Below are positions 31,872 through 38,693 of a DNA stretch of 64,000 nucleotides, piece by piece. The notes under the pieces were generated by a model. The model ran no database searches, was not told the origin of the DNA, and saw only the letters and a list, made by a program, of their open reading frames with translations. A program made the position numbers and the translations under genes. How positions within the stretch are numbered: position 1 is the first letter of the stretch; the number at the start of each line of letters is the position of its first letter. Origin of the DNA: Microbacterium sp. CFH 31415 (GTDB lineage Bacteria; Actinomycetota; Actinomycetes; Actinomycetales; Microbacteriaceae); NCBI RefSeq assembly GCF_022538185.1, contig NZ_JAKYXC010000009.1, positions 1 to 64,000 of the forward strand, read 5' to 3'.

Positions 31872-32130
31872 TTACCCGGCGAAGTGCGCCAGCATCCTCG
31901 CGACGACCTCTGCACGGGCGGCGTCCGACTCGAGCTGCTCGAGACCGAAACCGAAGAGCAGCGTGTCGGGAGTCGCGGTGACCGCCAGCACCTCACCAAG
32001 GCCGTCGGCGATCTCGAAGTCGCTCACGTTCTCCGGACTTCCGTCGGGGGCGCCGAGCACCGACCGGGCTCCGAAGTCGGCTTCGAAGCCCTCCGCCTGG
32101 GTCGGTGCTCCCCCAACGAATCGGGCCGGC
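31872..32130 (-). pseudogene. C-terminal fragment of a secreted exoprotein (M14/immune-inhibitor-like)
   Basis: The reading frame ending at 31872 encodes SDFEIADGLGEVLAVTATPDTLLFGFGLEQLESDAARAEVVARMLAHF-type sequence, which resembles the extreme C-terminus of large secreted carboxypeptidase or immune-inhibitor A-like proteins of actinobacteria (PDTLLFGFGLE). Upstream of about 32130 the frame loses any protein character and there is no start. I read it as the leftover tail of a deleted gene. Family recognition is tentative. Confidence 0.45.
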
Positions 32131-32201
32131 CGTCGTCGGGATCGCATACTCGTTCGCATTTCTCGGTGAGCGGATGCCGCAGCCAGTGCACACTGGGCGT
32201 C

Positions 32202-32642
32202 ATGACACTCTCCGCCGTCGAGACTCAGCTGCTTCGTCAGGCGCTCGCGCTCGCGACACACGCTCGCGAGGGCGGCAATCCGCCGTTCGGGTCGCTGCTC
32301 GCCGACGCGAACGGCGCGGTCCTCCGGGAGGAGACCAATTCCACCCTGACCGACGGCGACATCACCGCCCACCCCGAGCTCAAGCTCGCACGATGGGCGG
32401 CGAGTGCGCTCTCACACGAGGAGCTCGAGGGAGTCACGATGTACACGAGCTGCGAGCCGTGTTCGATGTGCGGTGGCGCGATCGCGCGATCCGGCATCCC
32501 ACGAGTCGTCTTCGCGCTCTCGTCGGCGCAGCTCAACGATCTCAAGGCGGCGAGTGCGATTCCTACCGTGTCCGAGTGGACGTCGGACGGCCCGCACCTG
32601 CACCCCGACAGCACTGCGCCCGTCGCCGGCTACTACGCCTGA
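32202..32642 (+). CDS. Nucleoside/guanine deaminase-like cytidine deaminase superfamily protein
   Basis: 146 residues from ATG 32202. The zinc site is complete: H57-P58-E59 (HPE instead of the common HAE) and PCSMC with Cys87 and Cys90. Size and the sequence GNPPFGSLLAD fit free-nucleobase deaminases (guanine or cytosine type) rather than the tRNA adenosine deaminase TadA, which normally has the HAE motif and a longer C-terminal helix. Deaminates a purine or pyrimidine base; exact substrate unknown. Confidence 0.85.
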   Translation: MTLSAVETQLLRQALALATHAREGGNPPFGSLLADANGAVLREETNSTLTDGDITAHPELKLARWAASALSHEELEGVTMYTSCEPCSMCGGAIARSGIPRVVFALSSAQLNDLKAASAIPTVSEWTSDGPHLHPDSTAPVAGYYA

Positions 32643-32755
32643 CCGCCGCCGCGACGACACCCGAAGCGGCCCCCGGTCGCCGCGAGTTGACTTCCTGTGG
32701 AAGCGGGCTATGGTCATGGGTTCACCCGCCAGCCGTCAGAAGGGGAAGCGAGTCC

Positions 32756-32890
32756 ATGTCTGGAAAGTCGCCGCAATCGCGCGGAGCCAAGAAGGTCGCA
32801 CAGCTCTCGATCAAGGAGAAGCGCGCAGCCAAGCGCGCCAAGCAAGAGCCGACCGCGTTCATCAAGCCCCGCAAGGGCGCGAACGCCTGA
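32756..32890 (+). CDS. Short very basic protein (44 residues)
   Basis: ATG 32756 preceded by GAAGGGGAAGCGAG. The protein begins MSGKSPQSRGAKKVAQ and continues as a Lys/Arg-rich helix (IKEKRAAKRAKQEPTAF) to a GANA end. About a third of the residues are Lys or Arg, so it likely binds nucleic acid. A strong hairpin directly after the stop supports a real transcription unit. Function unknown. Confidence 0.75.
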   Translation: MSGKSPQSRGAKKVAQLSIKEKRAAKRAKQEPTAFIKPRKGANA

Positions 32891-32897
32891 TCCGCAG

Positions 32898-32932
32898 CCG
32901 CCCGGTCCCTGGCTCGCCAGCGGACCGGGCGG
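32898..32932 (+). terminator. Perfect 11-bp hairpin after the basic-protein gene
   Basis: CCGCCCGGTCC pairs with GGACCGGGCGG around a 13-base loop, 8 bases after the stop at 32890. There is no T-tract, so it may work as a Rho-assisted or partial terminator. Confidence 0.6.
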
Positions 32933-33013
32933 CGTCCAGCGCGCATCGGCGTCGGACCCGCAGCGCGTTCGATCCTGGGTGGGATCGCCTCCCGGCACGC
33001 CAGGTCAATCAAT

Positions 33014-33040
33014 CCGACACTGTGTCGGTAAGATACCGAC
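33014..33040 (+). promoter_or_regulatory. Two overlapping operator-like inverted repeats over a leaderless promoter
   Basis: CCGACAC-T-GTGTCGG (33014-33028) and GTCGGTA-AGA-TACCGAC (33024-33040) are both perfect 7-bp inverted repeats sharing GTCGG. The -10-like TAAGAT (33029-33034) sits within the second one, 7 bases before the ATG at 33042, and there is no ribosome site. This predicts leaderless mRNA from a promoter occluded by a TetR- or MarR-like repressor; the regulator is not encoded nearby. Confidence 0.6.
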
Positions 33041-33041
33041 C

Positions 33042-33395
33042 ATGGAGATTCTCAAGAACCTGATCCTCGCCCTGCACATCATCGGAGTCGTCGCGCTGCT
33101 CGGCGGCGTGATCTACCAGATCAAGCCGATGCGCGAGGGCAAGGGCCGGATACTTCCCGCGATGATGCACGGCGCGTGGACCATACTCGTCACCGGATTC
33201 CTGCTCGTTGGCTTGCAGTACCCGCTGGGGAACGACGTCAACAACGTCAAGATCTCCGTGAAGCTCGTCGTGCTCATCGCGATCATCGTCATCGCCCTCT
33301 TCAACCGAAAGCGCGACGCGGTCGCAGGTTGGGTGCTCCCGACCATCGGCGGACTGACGGTGCTCAACGTCGTGCTGGCGACCGTCTGGAGATAG
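33042..33395 (+). CDS. Small four-helix membrane protein
   Basis: 117 residues from ATG 33042. Hydrophobic segments at about 5-25, 40-62, 70-86 and 95-115. It starts MEILKNLILALHIIGVVALLGGVIYQ, the style of small heme-free integral proteins annotated as hypothetical in many actinobacteria. The conserved histidines (H12, H43) on two helices might bind a cofactor, but this is speculative. Expression is probably controlled by the inverted repeats immediately upstream. Confidence 0.8.
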   Translation: MEILKNLILALHIIGVVALLGGVIYQIKPMREGKGRILPAMMHGAWTILVTGFLLVGLQYPLGNDVNNVKISVKLVVLIAIIVIALFNRKRDAVAGWVLPTIGGLTVLNVVLATVWR

Positions 33396-33442
33396 TGTGA
33401 CGGCGCCGGCCGAACCCGCCGGCGCCCCATCGCGGAGACAGC

Positions 33443-33994
33443 ATGATCGAGAACGACCTGCTCTGGCTGAACCTCGTGGCGATCGTGCCCATCACGATCA
33501 TCGGATCGCTCCTGCACTTCGCCTACGACTGGTCGCGCCACAACCGGGTCGTCGCCGTGTTCGCCGCTGTCAACGAGAGCTACTGGGAGGACATCAAGAT
33601 CGCGTACTGGCCGGTGCTGGTCTGGTTCGCCGTGCAGTTCGCGCTCGGCGGCTGGACAGTCCCCGGATTCGTGCCCGCGGCAACCATCGCGCTGTATGCG
33701 ATCCCGGTGACGATGATCGCGGTGGTGTTCGGCTACAAGCAGCTCATCCGGCGCAATCTGCTCTGGATCGACATCCTCGCGTTCTTCCTCACCGTCGCCG
33801 TCTCGCTCGCCGTCTTCGCACTCATCGCGACCGAGCTCGCGGCGAGCGGCTGGACGATCGGCCTGAGCGGGCTCTTCCTGCTGGTGCTCGGCGTCGCGTT
33901 CACCCGCTACACGCTCTCGCCGCCCGAAGAGCCCGACGTCTTCGTCGACCCGCTCAATAAGCGATACGGCTTGCATGCTCACCCCGACAACTGA
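33443..33994 (+). CDS. DUF6512-like integral membrane protein
   Basis: 183 residues, ATG with GGAGACAGC upstream. Six hydrophobic segments. The block between helices 1 and 2, AVFAAVNESYWEDIKIAYWP, matches the VNESxWEHLK-type signature of the DUF6512 family. The C-terminus is soluble (PPEEPDVFVDPLNKRYG). Function unknown. 47 bases after the previous gene and probably co-transcribed. Confidence 0.8.
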   Translation: MIENDLLWLNLVAIVPITIIGSLLHFAYDWSRHNRVVAVFAAVNESYWEDIKIAYWPVLVWFAVQFALGGWTVPGFVPAATIALYAIPVTMIAVVFGYKQLIRRNLLWIDILAFFLTVAVSLAVFALIATELAASGWTIGLSGLFLLVLGVAFTRYTLSPPEEPDVFVDPLNKRYGLHAHPDN

Positions 33995-34038
33995 CGGCGA
34001 AGGACACCCACCACCTCATCTCGACGAAGCAGCCGAAG

Positions 34039-34160
34039 TCACGCGTCGCATTTGCTGAGGTCGGTCTCGGCGAGCGGCTCGCCCTCGGGGATGACGTAGG
34101 TCACCCACAGCACGACGTCGACATCACCCTCGTTGACGCCTCGTGGATGTAACCCGACTC
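34039..34160 (-). pseudogene. C-terminal remnant of a cupin protein
   Basis: On the minus strand, VPESGYIHEG is followed, after a one-base deletion at about 34140, by VNEGDVDVVLWVTYVIPEGEPLAETDLSKCDA and a stop at 34039. This is the end of a small secreted/cytosolic cupin (PAGYxHxG...YVIPxGxPL). The N-terminal part is absent, so the gene is a truncated, frameshifted relic. Confidence 0.6.
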
Positions 34161-34289
34161 GGGCACGAGCGCTTCACGGTCGTGGGCCACGACCGCGGCA
34201 GCTACGTCGGCCTGCGCCTCGCACTCGACCATGCACACCGCCTCGATCGCGCGGTGCTCATCGGCGATCAGGCACCGGGCAACGGCTGA
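34143..34289 (+). pseudogene. Internal fragment of an alpha/beta hydrolase
   Basis: The plus strand encodes DVTRLGHERFTVVGHDRG, then SYVGLRLALDHAHRLDRAVLIGD and a stop. GHDRG is the nucleophile elbow of epoxide hydrolase/haloacetate dehalogenase-type enzymes (Asp nucleophile). No start and none of the cap or catalytic His region is present. It directly abuts the cupin fragment on the other strand, marking a deletion junction. Confidence 0.65.
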
Positions 34290-34363
34290 CGCCTGTCAAC
34301 CCGTGGCCTCGACCCGTCGCGGCTCGATAGCCTGCGGCATCCGATCATGAAAGGAAGCACGCC

Positions 34364-34552
34364 ATGAGCGACGGCATGACCGACGAGGAGAAGCGCCGCG
34401 ACCAGCTGCTGGCCGCGCCCGACGCCGTCGAGGAAGACGCGGCGCCCCGCATCGACGTGACCCAGCGCGAGGGCAACGTGACGCGCATCGACATCCGCGA
34501 CGACGCGCCCGTGCGTCCCGGCAACCCCGAGGAACAGCCGGCCGACGACTGA
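34364..34552 (+). CDS. Small acidic conserved protein
   Basis: 62 residues, ATG 34364 with GAAAGGA 9 bases upstream. It is strongly acidic and hydrophilic (many Asp/Glu), with a central IDVTQREGNVTRIDIRDDAP segment that resembles short proteins conserved in Microbacteriaceae. Probably soluble and disordered. Function unknown; the clear ribosome site supports expression. Confidence 0.65.
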   Translation: MSDGMTDEEKRRDQLLAAPDAVEEDAAPRIDVTQREGNVTRIDIRDDAPVRPGNPEEQPADD

Positions 34553-34562
34553 GCCTCCGCGC

Positions 34563-35021
34563 TCACTCCTCGACGAGCTCCTCGAGCAGCGCGAGCGCGG
34601 CATCCACCGTCTGCTCGAGCACCTCTTCGGGTGAGCCGGAGAAGGCGTGGAACCGGTGACCCGAATCGTCGGCGGTCGCCCAGCCGAGGTACACGGTGCC
34701 TGCCGGGTGGCCGTCCTGCGGGTCGGGCCCGCCGACACCGGTCGTGGACACGGCGATGTCGACGCCGAGCACGCGCTTCACACCCTGCGCGATCTCGACG
34801 GCGCACTGCGATGAGCAGGTGTCGATGCCGGGCGTCATCCCGAGCACGGACTCTTTCACCTCCGTGCGATACGCGACGACGCCGCCGGCGAACCAGGCCT
34901 CGGCATCGCTCCCCGCGCCGATCGTGCTCGAGAGCAGGCCGCAGGTGAGCGACTCGGCCACCCCGACCTGCAGGTCGCGGTCCTTCGCCGCCTGCGCGAT
35001 GCGCTCCGCCCGGTCGACCAT
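34563..35021 (-). CDS. CinA C-terminal domain protein (nicotinamide-nucleotide amidase)
   Basis: 152 residues from ATG 35021, sharing one base with the upstream stop. Family motifs VGVAESLTCGLLSSTI, FAGGVVAYRTEVKESVLG and STTGVGGPDPQDGHPAGTVYLG are complete. It corresponds to the stand-alone PncC domain that hydrolyses nicotinamide mononucleotide to nicotinate mononucleotide, recycling the by-product of NAD-dependent DNA ligase. The molybdopterin-binding N-terminal domain of full CinA is absent. Confidence 0.9.
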   Translation of the reverse strand: MVDRAERIAQAAKDRDLQVGVAESLTCGLLSSTIGAGSDAEAWFAGGVVAYRTEVKESVLGMTPGIDTCSSQCAVEIAQGVKRVLGVDIAVSTTGVGGPDPQDGHPAGTVYLGWATADDSGHRFHAFSGSPEEVLEQTVDAALALLEELVEE

Positions 35022-35533
35022 CAGCCGCGCTCCACGTGACGCGCCAGCCCCGCCAGTTCGTCGCCGGTGAGGCGCTGCGTCGTCCACTCGTCCATCGGCG
35101 CCGCGCCGAGCGAGCGGTAGAACGACAGCGCCGGAGCATTCCAGTCGAGCACCGTCCACTCCAGCCGCGAGTACCCGCGCTCGACGCACTCCGCAGCGAG
35201 CGACGCGATCAGCGCCTTGCCGTACCCCTGCCCGCGCTCGGCGTCGTCGACGTAGAGATCCTCGAGCCAGATGCCGTGCGTGCCGGTCCACGTCGAATAG
35301 GTCACGAACCACATCGCGATCCCGACGATCGTCCCCTCACGCTCGACGACGTGCGTGAAGACGCGCGGCTCGGGCCCGAACAGGCTCGCTGTGAGCGCGT
35401 CGACGGTGTTCTGAACAGCGTCGGGCTCGCGCTCGTACACGGCCAGCCCGTGGATCATCGCGAGAATGCCCGCTTCATCGCCGGGGCGCGCTGCGCGCAG
35501 CGTCGCTCCATCTGCAAGGTCGATAGGTGTCAC
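35021..35533 (-). CDS. GNAT family acetyltransferase
   Basis: 170 residues. It has the acetyl-CoA loop ERGQGYGKALIASLAAECVERG, the strand GIWLEDLYVDD and the terminal LDWNAPALSFYRSLGA, which together resemble spermidine/spermine- or thialysine-type N-acetyltransferases (LEDLYV, AxxFYxxLGA). Substrate not determined. Translationally coupled to the CinA-domain gene. Confidence 0.88.
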   Translation of the reverse strand: MTPIDLADGATLRAARPGDEAGILAMIHGLAVYEREPDAVQNTVDALTASLFGPEPRVFTHVVEREGTIVGIAMWFVTYSTWTGTHGIWLEDLYVDDAERGQGYGKALIASLAAECVERGYSRLEWTVLDWNAPALSFYRSLGAAPMDEWTTQRLTGDELAGLARHVERG

Positions 35534-35607
35534 GGGTCCGAGCCTACGGGGCGCCCACCAAACGTCCTGCGCGAACCCATGTCGCTGAGGGGTGAGAGAG
35601 TGGGGGG

Positions 35608-37116
35608 ATGGATGCCGCCCCCGACGTGATCGTCGCGGGCGCGGGCCCGAGCGGCCTCATGGCCGCGACCTGCCTCGCCCGCCTGGGCGCACGCGTCGTC
35701 GTGCTCGACGGGAAAGCCGGCCCGACGCGGGAGTCGCGCGCGCTCGGCCTGCAGGCGCGGTCGATCGAGATCTACGACCAGCTCGGGTTGGCCGAGCCCG
35801 TGCTCGCGCAGGCGACGCGCGCGACGACGGTGAACCCGGGCTACGGGCACACCGTGTTCGGCGCGGTACCGCTCACCCAGCTGGGGCGCACGGTCACGCC
35901 GTACCCCGGCGTGTTCATCCTCGAGCAGAGCCGCAACGAGCAGATCCTCAGTGACGCATTCCTAACGCTCGGCGGCACCATCCTGTGGGAGCACGCGCTC
36001 GTCTCCATCGAGGGCGGGCGCGGCGGAGCGCCGGTGACGGTCACGGCCGACGGGCCCGACGGCCCGGTCACGCTGCGCGCGCCGTGGCTCATCGCGGCGG
36101 ACGGCGCGTCCTCGACGGTGCGCAGGGCACGCGGCATCCCGTTCGAAGGCTCCACCAGCCCGCTCTCGTACTTCGTCACCGACGCGCTCGACGCAGAGGG
36201 CGTCGTCGAGGGCGGAGTCAACCTGCGCATCGAGGGCGACGACCTGATGCTCGGGTTCCCCATGGGCGGCGAGGGCCACCATCGCCTGCTCGGCATCGCC
36301 GAGTACGTCGAGGGCGAGACCGACGCGCAAGTCGAGGCGCGGGTGCAGCGCATGCTCTCCGAGAAGTTCGGCGTCGAGTACACGCAGTCGTCCTGGTTCT
36401 CTCGCTACCGCACGCACCACCGCCTCGCGGCGCGGTTCCGAGACGGTGCGGTGTTCCTCGTCGGCGACGCAGCGCACGTCCACTCCCCCGTCGGCGCGCA
36501 GGGCATGAATACGGGGCTGCAGGATGCCCACAACCTGGCCTGCAAGCTCGCGCAGGTGATCTCGGGCGGCGCGCTGCCCGAGATCCTCGACGAGTACGAG
36601 GCCGAGCGGCGCCCGGTAGCCGAGCGCCTCGTGCGCACGACCGACGCGCTCTTCTCGCGGATCACCTCGCGCGGCGGGTGGGCGCGGTTCGTGCGGACCA
36701 GGATCGTCCCGGCGGTCGGACCGGCGGCGGTGCGGATCGTCCCGCGCGCGGCTCGCGGCGAGCGCGTCTACGGCTACCTGTCGCAGACGCGCATCCGCTA
36801 CCGGATGCCCGGGGCCCGCGGCCGCGAGCACGTGCTGGGTCGCCGGCTGCCGTGGACCGGCGACAACTTCGACTCGCTGCGCGACTTCACGTGGCAGCTC
36901 CATGGGTACGGCGTCGACCGGCCGGTGGTCGAGCGCATCGCGCGAGCCCTCGACGTGGAGCCCGTCGCGCATGCGCGCGACCCGCACGGTCGCCTGGCCG
37001 CCGACCGCGTCTACCTCGTGCGCCCCGACGGATTCGTGGCGGGCGTCGCCCCGCCGGATGTCGCGGTGGCCGCCCTGCACGACGCGGTGCGGGCGATCAC
37101 GCGCGTCCCGGTCTGA
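35608..37116 (+). CDS. FAD-dependent aromatic monooxygenase (PHBH fold)
   Basis: 502 residues. Rossmann FAD motif VIVAGAGPSGLMAATCLA at the N-terminus, the second FAD motif VFLVGDAAHVHSPVGAQGMNTGLQDAHNLACKLA at about 285-320, and a C-terminal thioredoxin-like domain (about 400-500) as in phenol and polyketide hydroxylases. It inserts one oxygen atom from O2 into an aromatic or polyketide substrate using NAD(P)H; the substrate is unknown and rifampicin-type monooxygenases are relatives. It is a single gene with no regulator beside it. Confidence 0.88.
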   Translation: MDAAPDVIVAGAGPSGLMAATCLARLGARVVVLDGKAGPTRESRALGLQARSIEIYDQLGLAEPVLAQATRATTVNPGYGHTVFGAVPLTQLGRTVTPYPGVFILEQSRNEQILSDAFLTLGGTILWEHALVSIEGGRGGAPVTVTADGPDGPVTLRAPWLIAADGASSTVRRARGIPFEGSTSPLSYFVTDALDAEGVVEGGVNLRIEGDDLMLGFPMGGEGHHRLLGIAEYVEGETDAQVEARVQRMLSEKFGVEYTQSSWFSRYRTHHRLAARFRDGAVFLVGDAAHVHSPVGAQGMNTGLQDAHNLACKLAQVISGGALPEILDEYEAERRPVAERLVRTTDALFSRITSRGGWARFVRTRIVPAVGPAAVRIVPRAARGERVYGYLSQTRIRYRMPGARGREHVLGRRLPWTGDNFDSLRDFTWQLHGYGVDRPVVERIARALDVEPVAHARDPHGRLAADRVYLVRPDGFVAGVAPPDVAVAALHDAVRAITRVPV

Positions 37117-37154
37117 TCCGACCCGCAAGCCCCGCGAAACTCCTGCTGGCACAA

Positions 37155-37258
37155 CGAAGATCGCCCCGGGGCCGAAGCCTCGGGGCGATCATCATGCGAT
37201 GTGCGGTTCCTGTTTCCGTCTCCCTTTCGGGTTCCTTCGTTTCCGTTTTCTCTTCGCA
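37155..37258 (-). ncRNA. Candidate purine-rich small RNA with intrinsic terminator
   Basis: Minus strand: TTGACG (37295-37290), a 19-base gap and TACATT (37270-37265) form a plausible promoter. About 60 bases of nearly T-free, A/G-rich sequence with repeated CGGAAAC and AAGGAACC motifs follow, then a hairpin at 37190-37159 (10-bp stem plus a cUUCGg tetraloop) with a TTCGTT tail. Promoter, unusual body and terminator together suggest a roughly 100-nucleotide RNA. A 60-codon frame over the same strand is less protein-like. No known RNA family is recognised. Confidence 0.45.
37159..37190 (-). terminator. UUCG-capped hairpin
   Basis: GATCGCCCCG pairs perfectly with CGGGGCGATC; the inner stem closes as GGC-TTCG-GCC on the minus strand, an exceptionally stable UUCG loop, and TTCGTT follows. 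It also lies 42 bases past the monooxygenase stop on the plus strand and could serve both directions. Confidence 0.7.
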
Positions 37259-37345
37259 GGACCGAATGTACTCACTCACCCCGGGTGGGCGTCAAGAGCT
37301 CTCGATCAAGTCATATCGACCTGAGGTTGAAGGTGAAATCCGGCG

Positions 37346-37666
37346 TCACTCGTTGCCGACGAGCTTGAGCCCGACGACGCAGCCGACGAGCCCCACGATG
37401 AGCAGCATCTTGACGATCGAGAACGCCTCGTCGCCCGTGATCATCGCGTACGCGACGGTCAGCGATGCGCCGATGCCCACCCATACCGCGTACGCGGTGC
37501 CGGTGGAGATGTCGCGCATCGCCCACGCCAGCCCGCCCATGCTCAGGACGAGCGCGACGCCGAAGACCACGGTCGGCCAGAGCTTGGTGAAGCCCTCGGT
37601 CTTGCCGAGCGCTGTCGCCCAGACGGCCTCGAGGATGCCGGAAACGATGAGGATGACCCACGCCAT
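37346..37666 (-). CDS. sugE: SMR family guanidinium exporter (SugE/Gdx type)
   Basis: 106 residues, four membrane helices. The proton/substrate-coupling glutamate is Glu13 in VSGILEAVWATALG, and the helix-2 motif and KMLLIVGLVGCVVGLKL end are SMR-like. The W-A-T context around Glu13 fits the Gdx (guanidinium exporter) subtype rather than the EmrE drug exporters. A guanidine-III riboswitch directly upstream supports that assignment. Start ATG 37666 with AGGAG 7 bases upstream, abutting the aptamer. Confidence 0.93.
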   Translation of the reverse strand: MAWVILIVSGILEAVWATALGKTEGFTKLWPTVVFGVALVLSMGGLAWAMRDISTGTAYAVWVGIGASLTVAYAMITGDEAFSIVKMLLIVGLVGCVVGLKLVGNE

Positions 37667-37678
37667 GACTGTGCTCCT

Positions 37679-37719
37679 GGCCAGTCTTGTCGCTCACCGG
37701 GTACTGATCCGTCGTCCGG
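37679..37719 (-). promoter_or_regulatory. Guanidine-III riboswitch (ykkC-III) controlling sugE
   Basis: On the minus strand, 41 bases contain in order CCGGACGA, a stem strand (GGATCAGT), ACCCGGT, GACAAG and the closing ACTGGCC. These match the conserved pseudoknot core of guanidine-III aptamers: CCGG pairs with CCGG in ACCCGGT, and GGATCAGT pairs with ACTGGCC with one bulge. The sugE ribosome site AGGAG starts one base after the aptamer, so guanidinium binding most likely controls ribosome access. Confidence 0.88.
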
Positions 37720-37802
37720 GGATCCGGTCGGGATCCACGAGCCAGTCTAGCGATCCGGCCTGGGCACCCCCTGGGCAGCCCGCGCCAAGGGGCGAGAACC
37801 AC

Positions 37803-38693
37803 TCAGACCAGGAAGAGCCAGTCCATCGGACCGGGGTTGTGCGCGTGGACGAGCACCGCGAACACGACCGCATCGAACAGCAGGTGCACGGTCACGACGT
37901 ACGCGAGCGAGCGCGTCTTCATGAAGATGTAGCCCATCAGCAGAGCGAACGGGATCGTCAGCACCGGACCCCACGCCCGGTAGCCCAGCTCCCACAGGAA
38001 CGAGACGAAAACGATCATCTGGAGCAGGTTCGCCTGCCAGAACGGGAAGTGCCGGCGCAGCAGCGCGAAGCACGTGCAGATGAAGAACAGCTCGTCCCAG
38101 ATGCCCACCGCGCCGACGCCGACGAACAGGCGCGCGATGAGGTCGGGGGTGTCGACGACGGGCCAGTTGAGGTAGACGCCCGAGGTGATGAAGTAGAACG
38201 GCAGGATCAGCCAGCCGAGCACCAGCACCGCCGCCAGCCACGTCCACTGGAACGCCGTCCACCGCCCGCCGCCACGCCATGGGAACCGGATCGCGTAGTC
38301 GCGGTAGGCCCACCGTGAGATGACGTACGGCACGGCGACCGCGCCGCCCAGTGCGAGCCCGAACCGCAGGAACGCGACGTTGTCGAGCTCGGCCTCGAGC
38401 GGGATCGCGCTGACGATGAGCATTCCGACCGCGATGAGAGACAGGTCGCGAAGGATGCTCGGGCACCGCGCCCCGGACTCTGGGACGTCATCACCGGGGC
38501 CGCGGGTCGCAGCATCCGACCGCTCCATCATCAGCGCCACCGCGAGGCCGGCCGCCAGCAGCACCCAGCCCACCCACGGCACGCGCAGCACGAAGAACGC
38601 CGGCGCGGCGAGGCACACCAGGAGCGCGGGCGCGAGATGCCACGACCAGGCGGGCAGCGTGGCGACGGGGGCGGCGGCAGGAGAGGCGGGCAT
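37803..38693 (-). CDS. CPBP family intramembrane metalloprotease-like protein
   Basis: 296 residues from ATG 38693 (one base shared with the MFS stop). About eight membrane helices. The CPBP motif appears as WDELFFICTCFALLRR (DE in place of the usual EE, followed by the Arg pair), then FVSFLWE and VVTVHLLFDAVV (HxxxD, motif 3). It may cleave prenylated or membrane peptides or serve as bacteriocin self-immunity; the weakened first Glu leaves catalysis uncertain. Co-transcribed with the upstream MFS exporter. Confidence 0.8.
   Translation of the reverse strand: MPASPAAAPVATLPAWSWHLAPALLVCLAAPAFFVLRVPWVGWVLLAAGLAVALMMERSDAATRGPGDDVPESGARCPSILRDLSLIAVGMLIVSAIPLEAELDNVAFLRFGLALGGAVAVPYVISRWAYRDYAIRFPWRGGGRWTAFQWTWLAAVLVLGWLILPFYFITSGVYLNWPVVDTPDLIARLFVGVGAVGIWDELFFICTCFALLRRHFPFWQANLLQMIVFVSFLWELGYRAWGPVLTIPFALLMGYIFMKTRSLAYVVTVHLLFDAVVFAVLVHAHNPGPMDWLFLV

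Noticed and set aside
28711..34363. Integrative element with att sites at tRNA-Arg
   Set aside because: No duplicated tRNA 3' end or integrase gene was found, so only an accessory zone is claimed.
37097..37279. 60-codon frame on the minus strand rich in Glu/Thr/Lys, overlapping the purine-rich stretch
   Set aside because: The peptide composition simply reflects the A/G-rich DNA, no ribosome site precedes the ATG, and the frame runs through the terminator hairpin. A small RNA explains the signals better.
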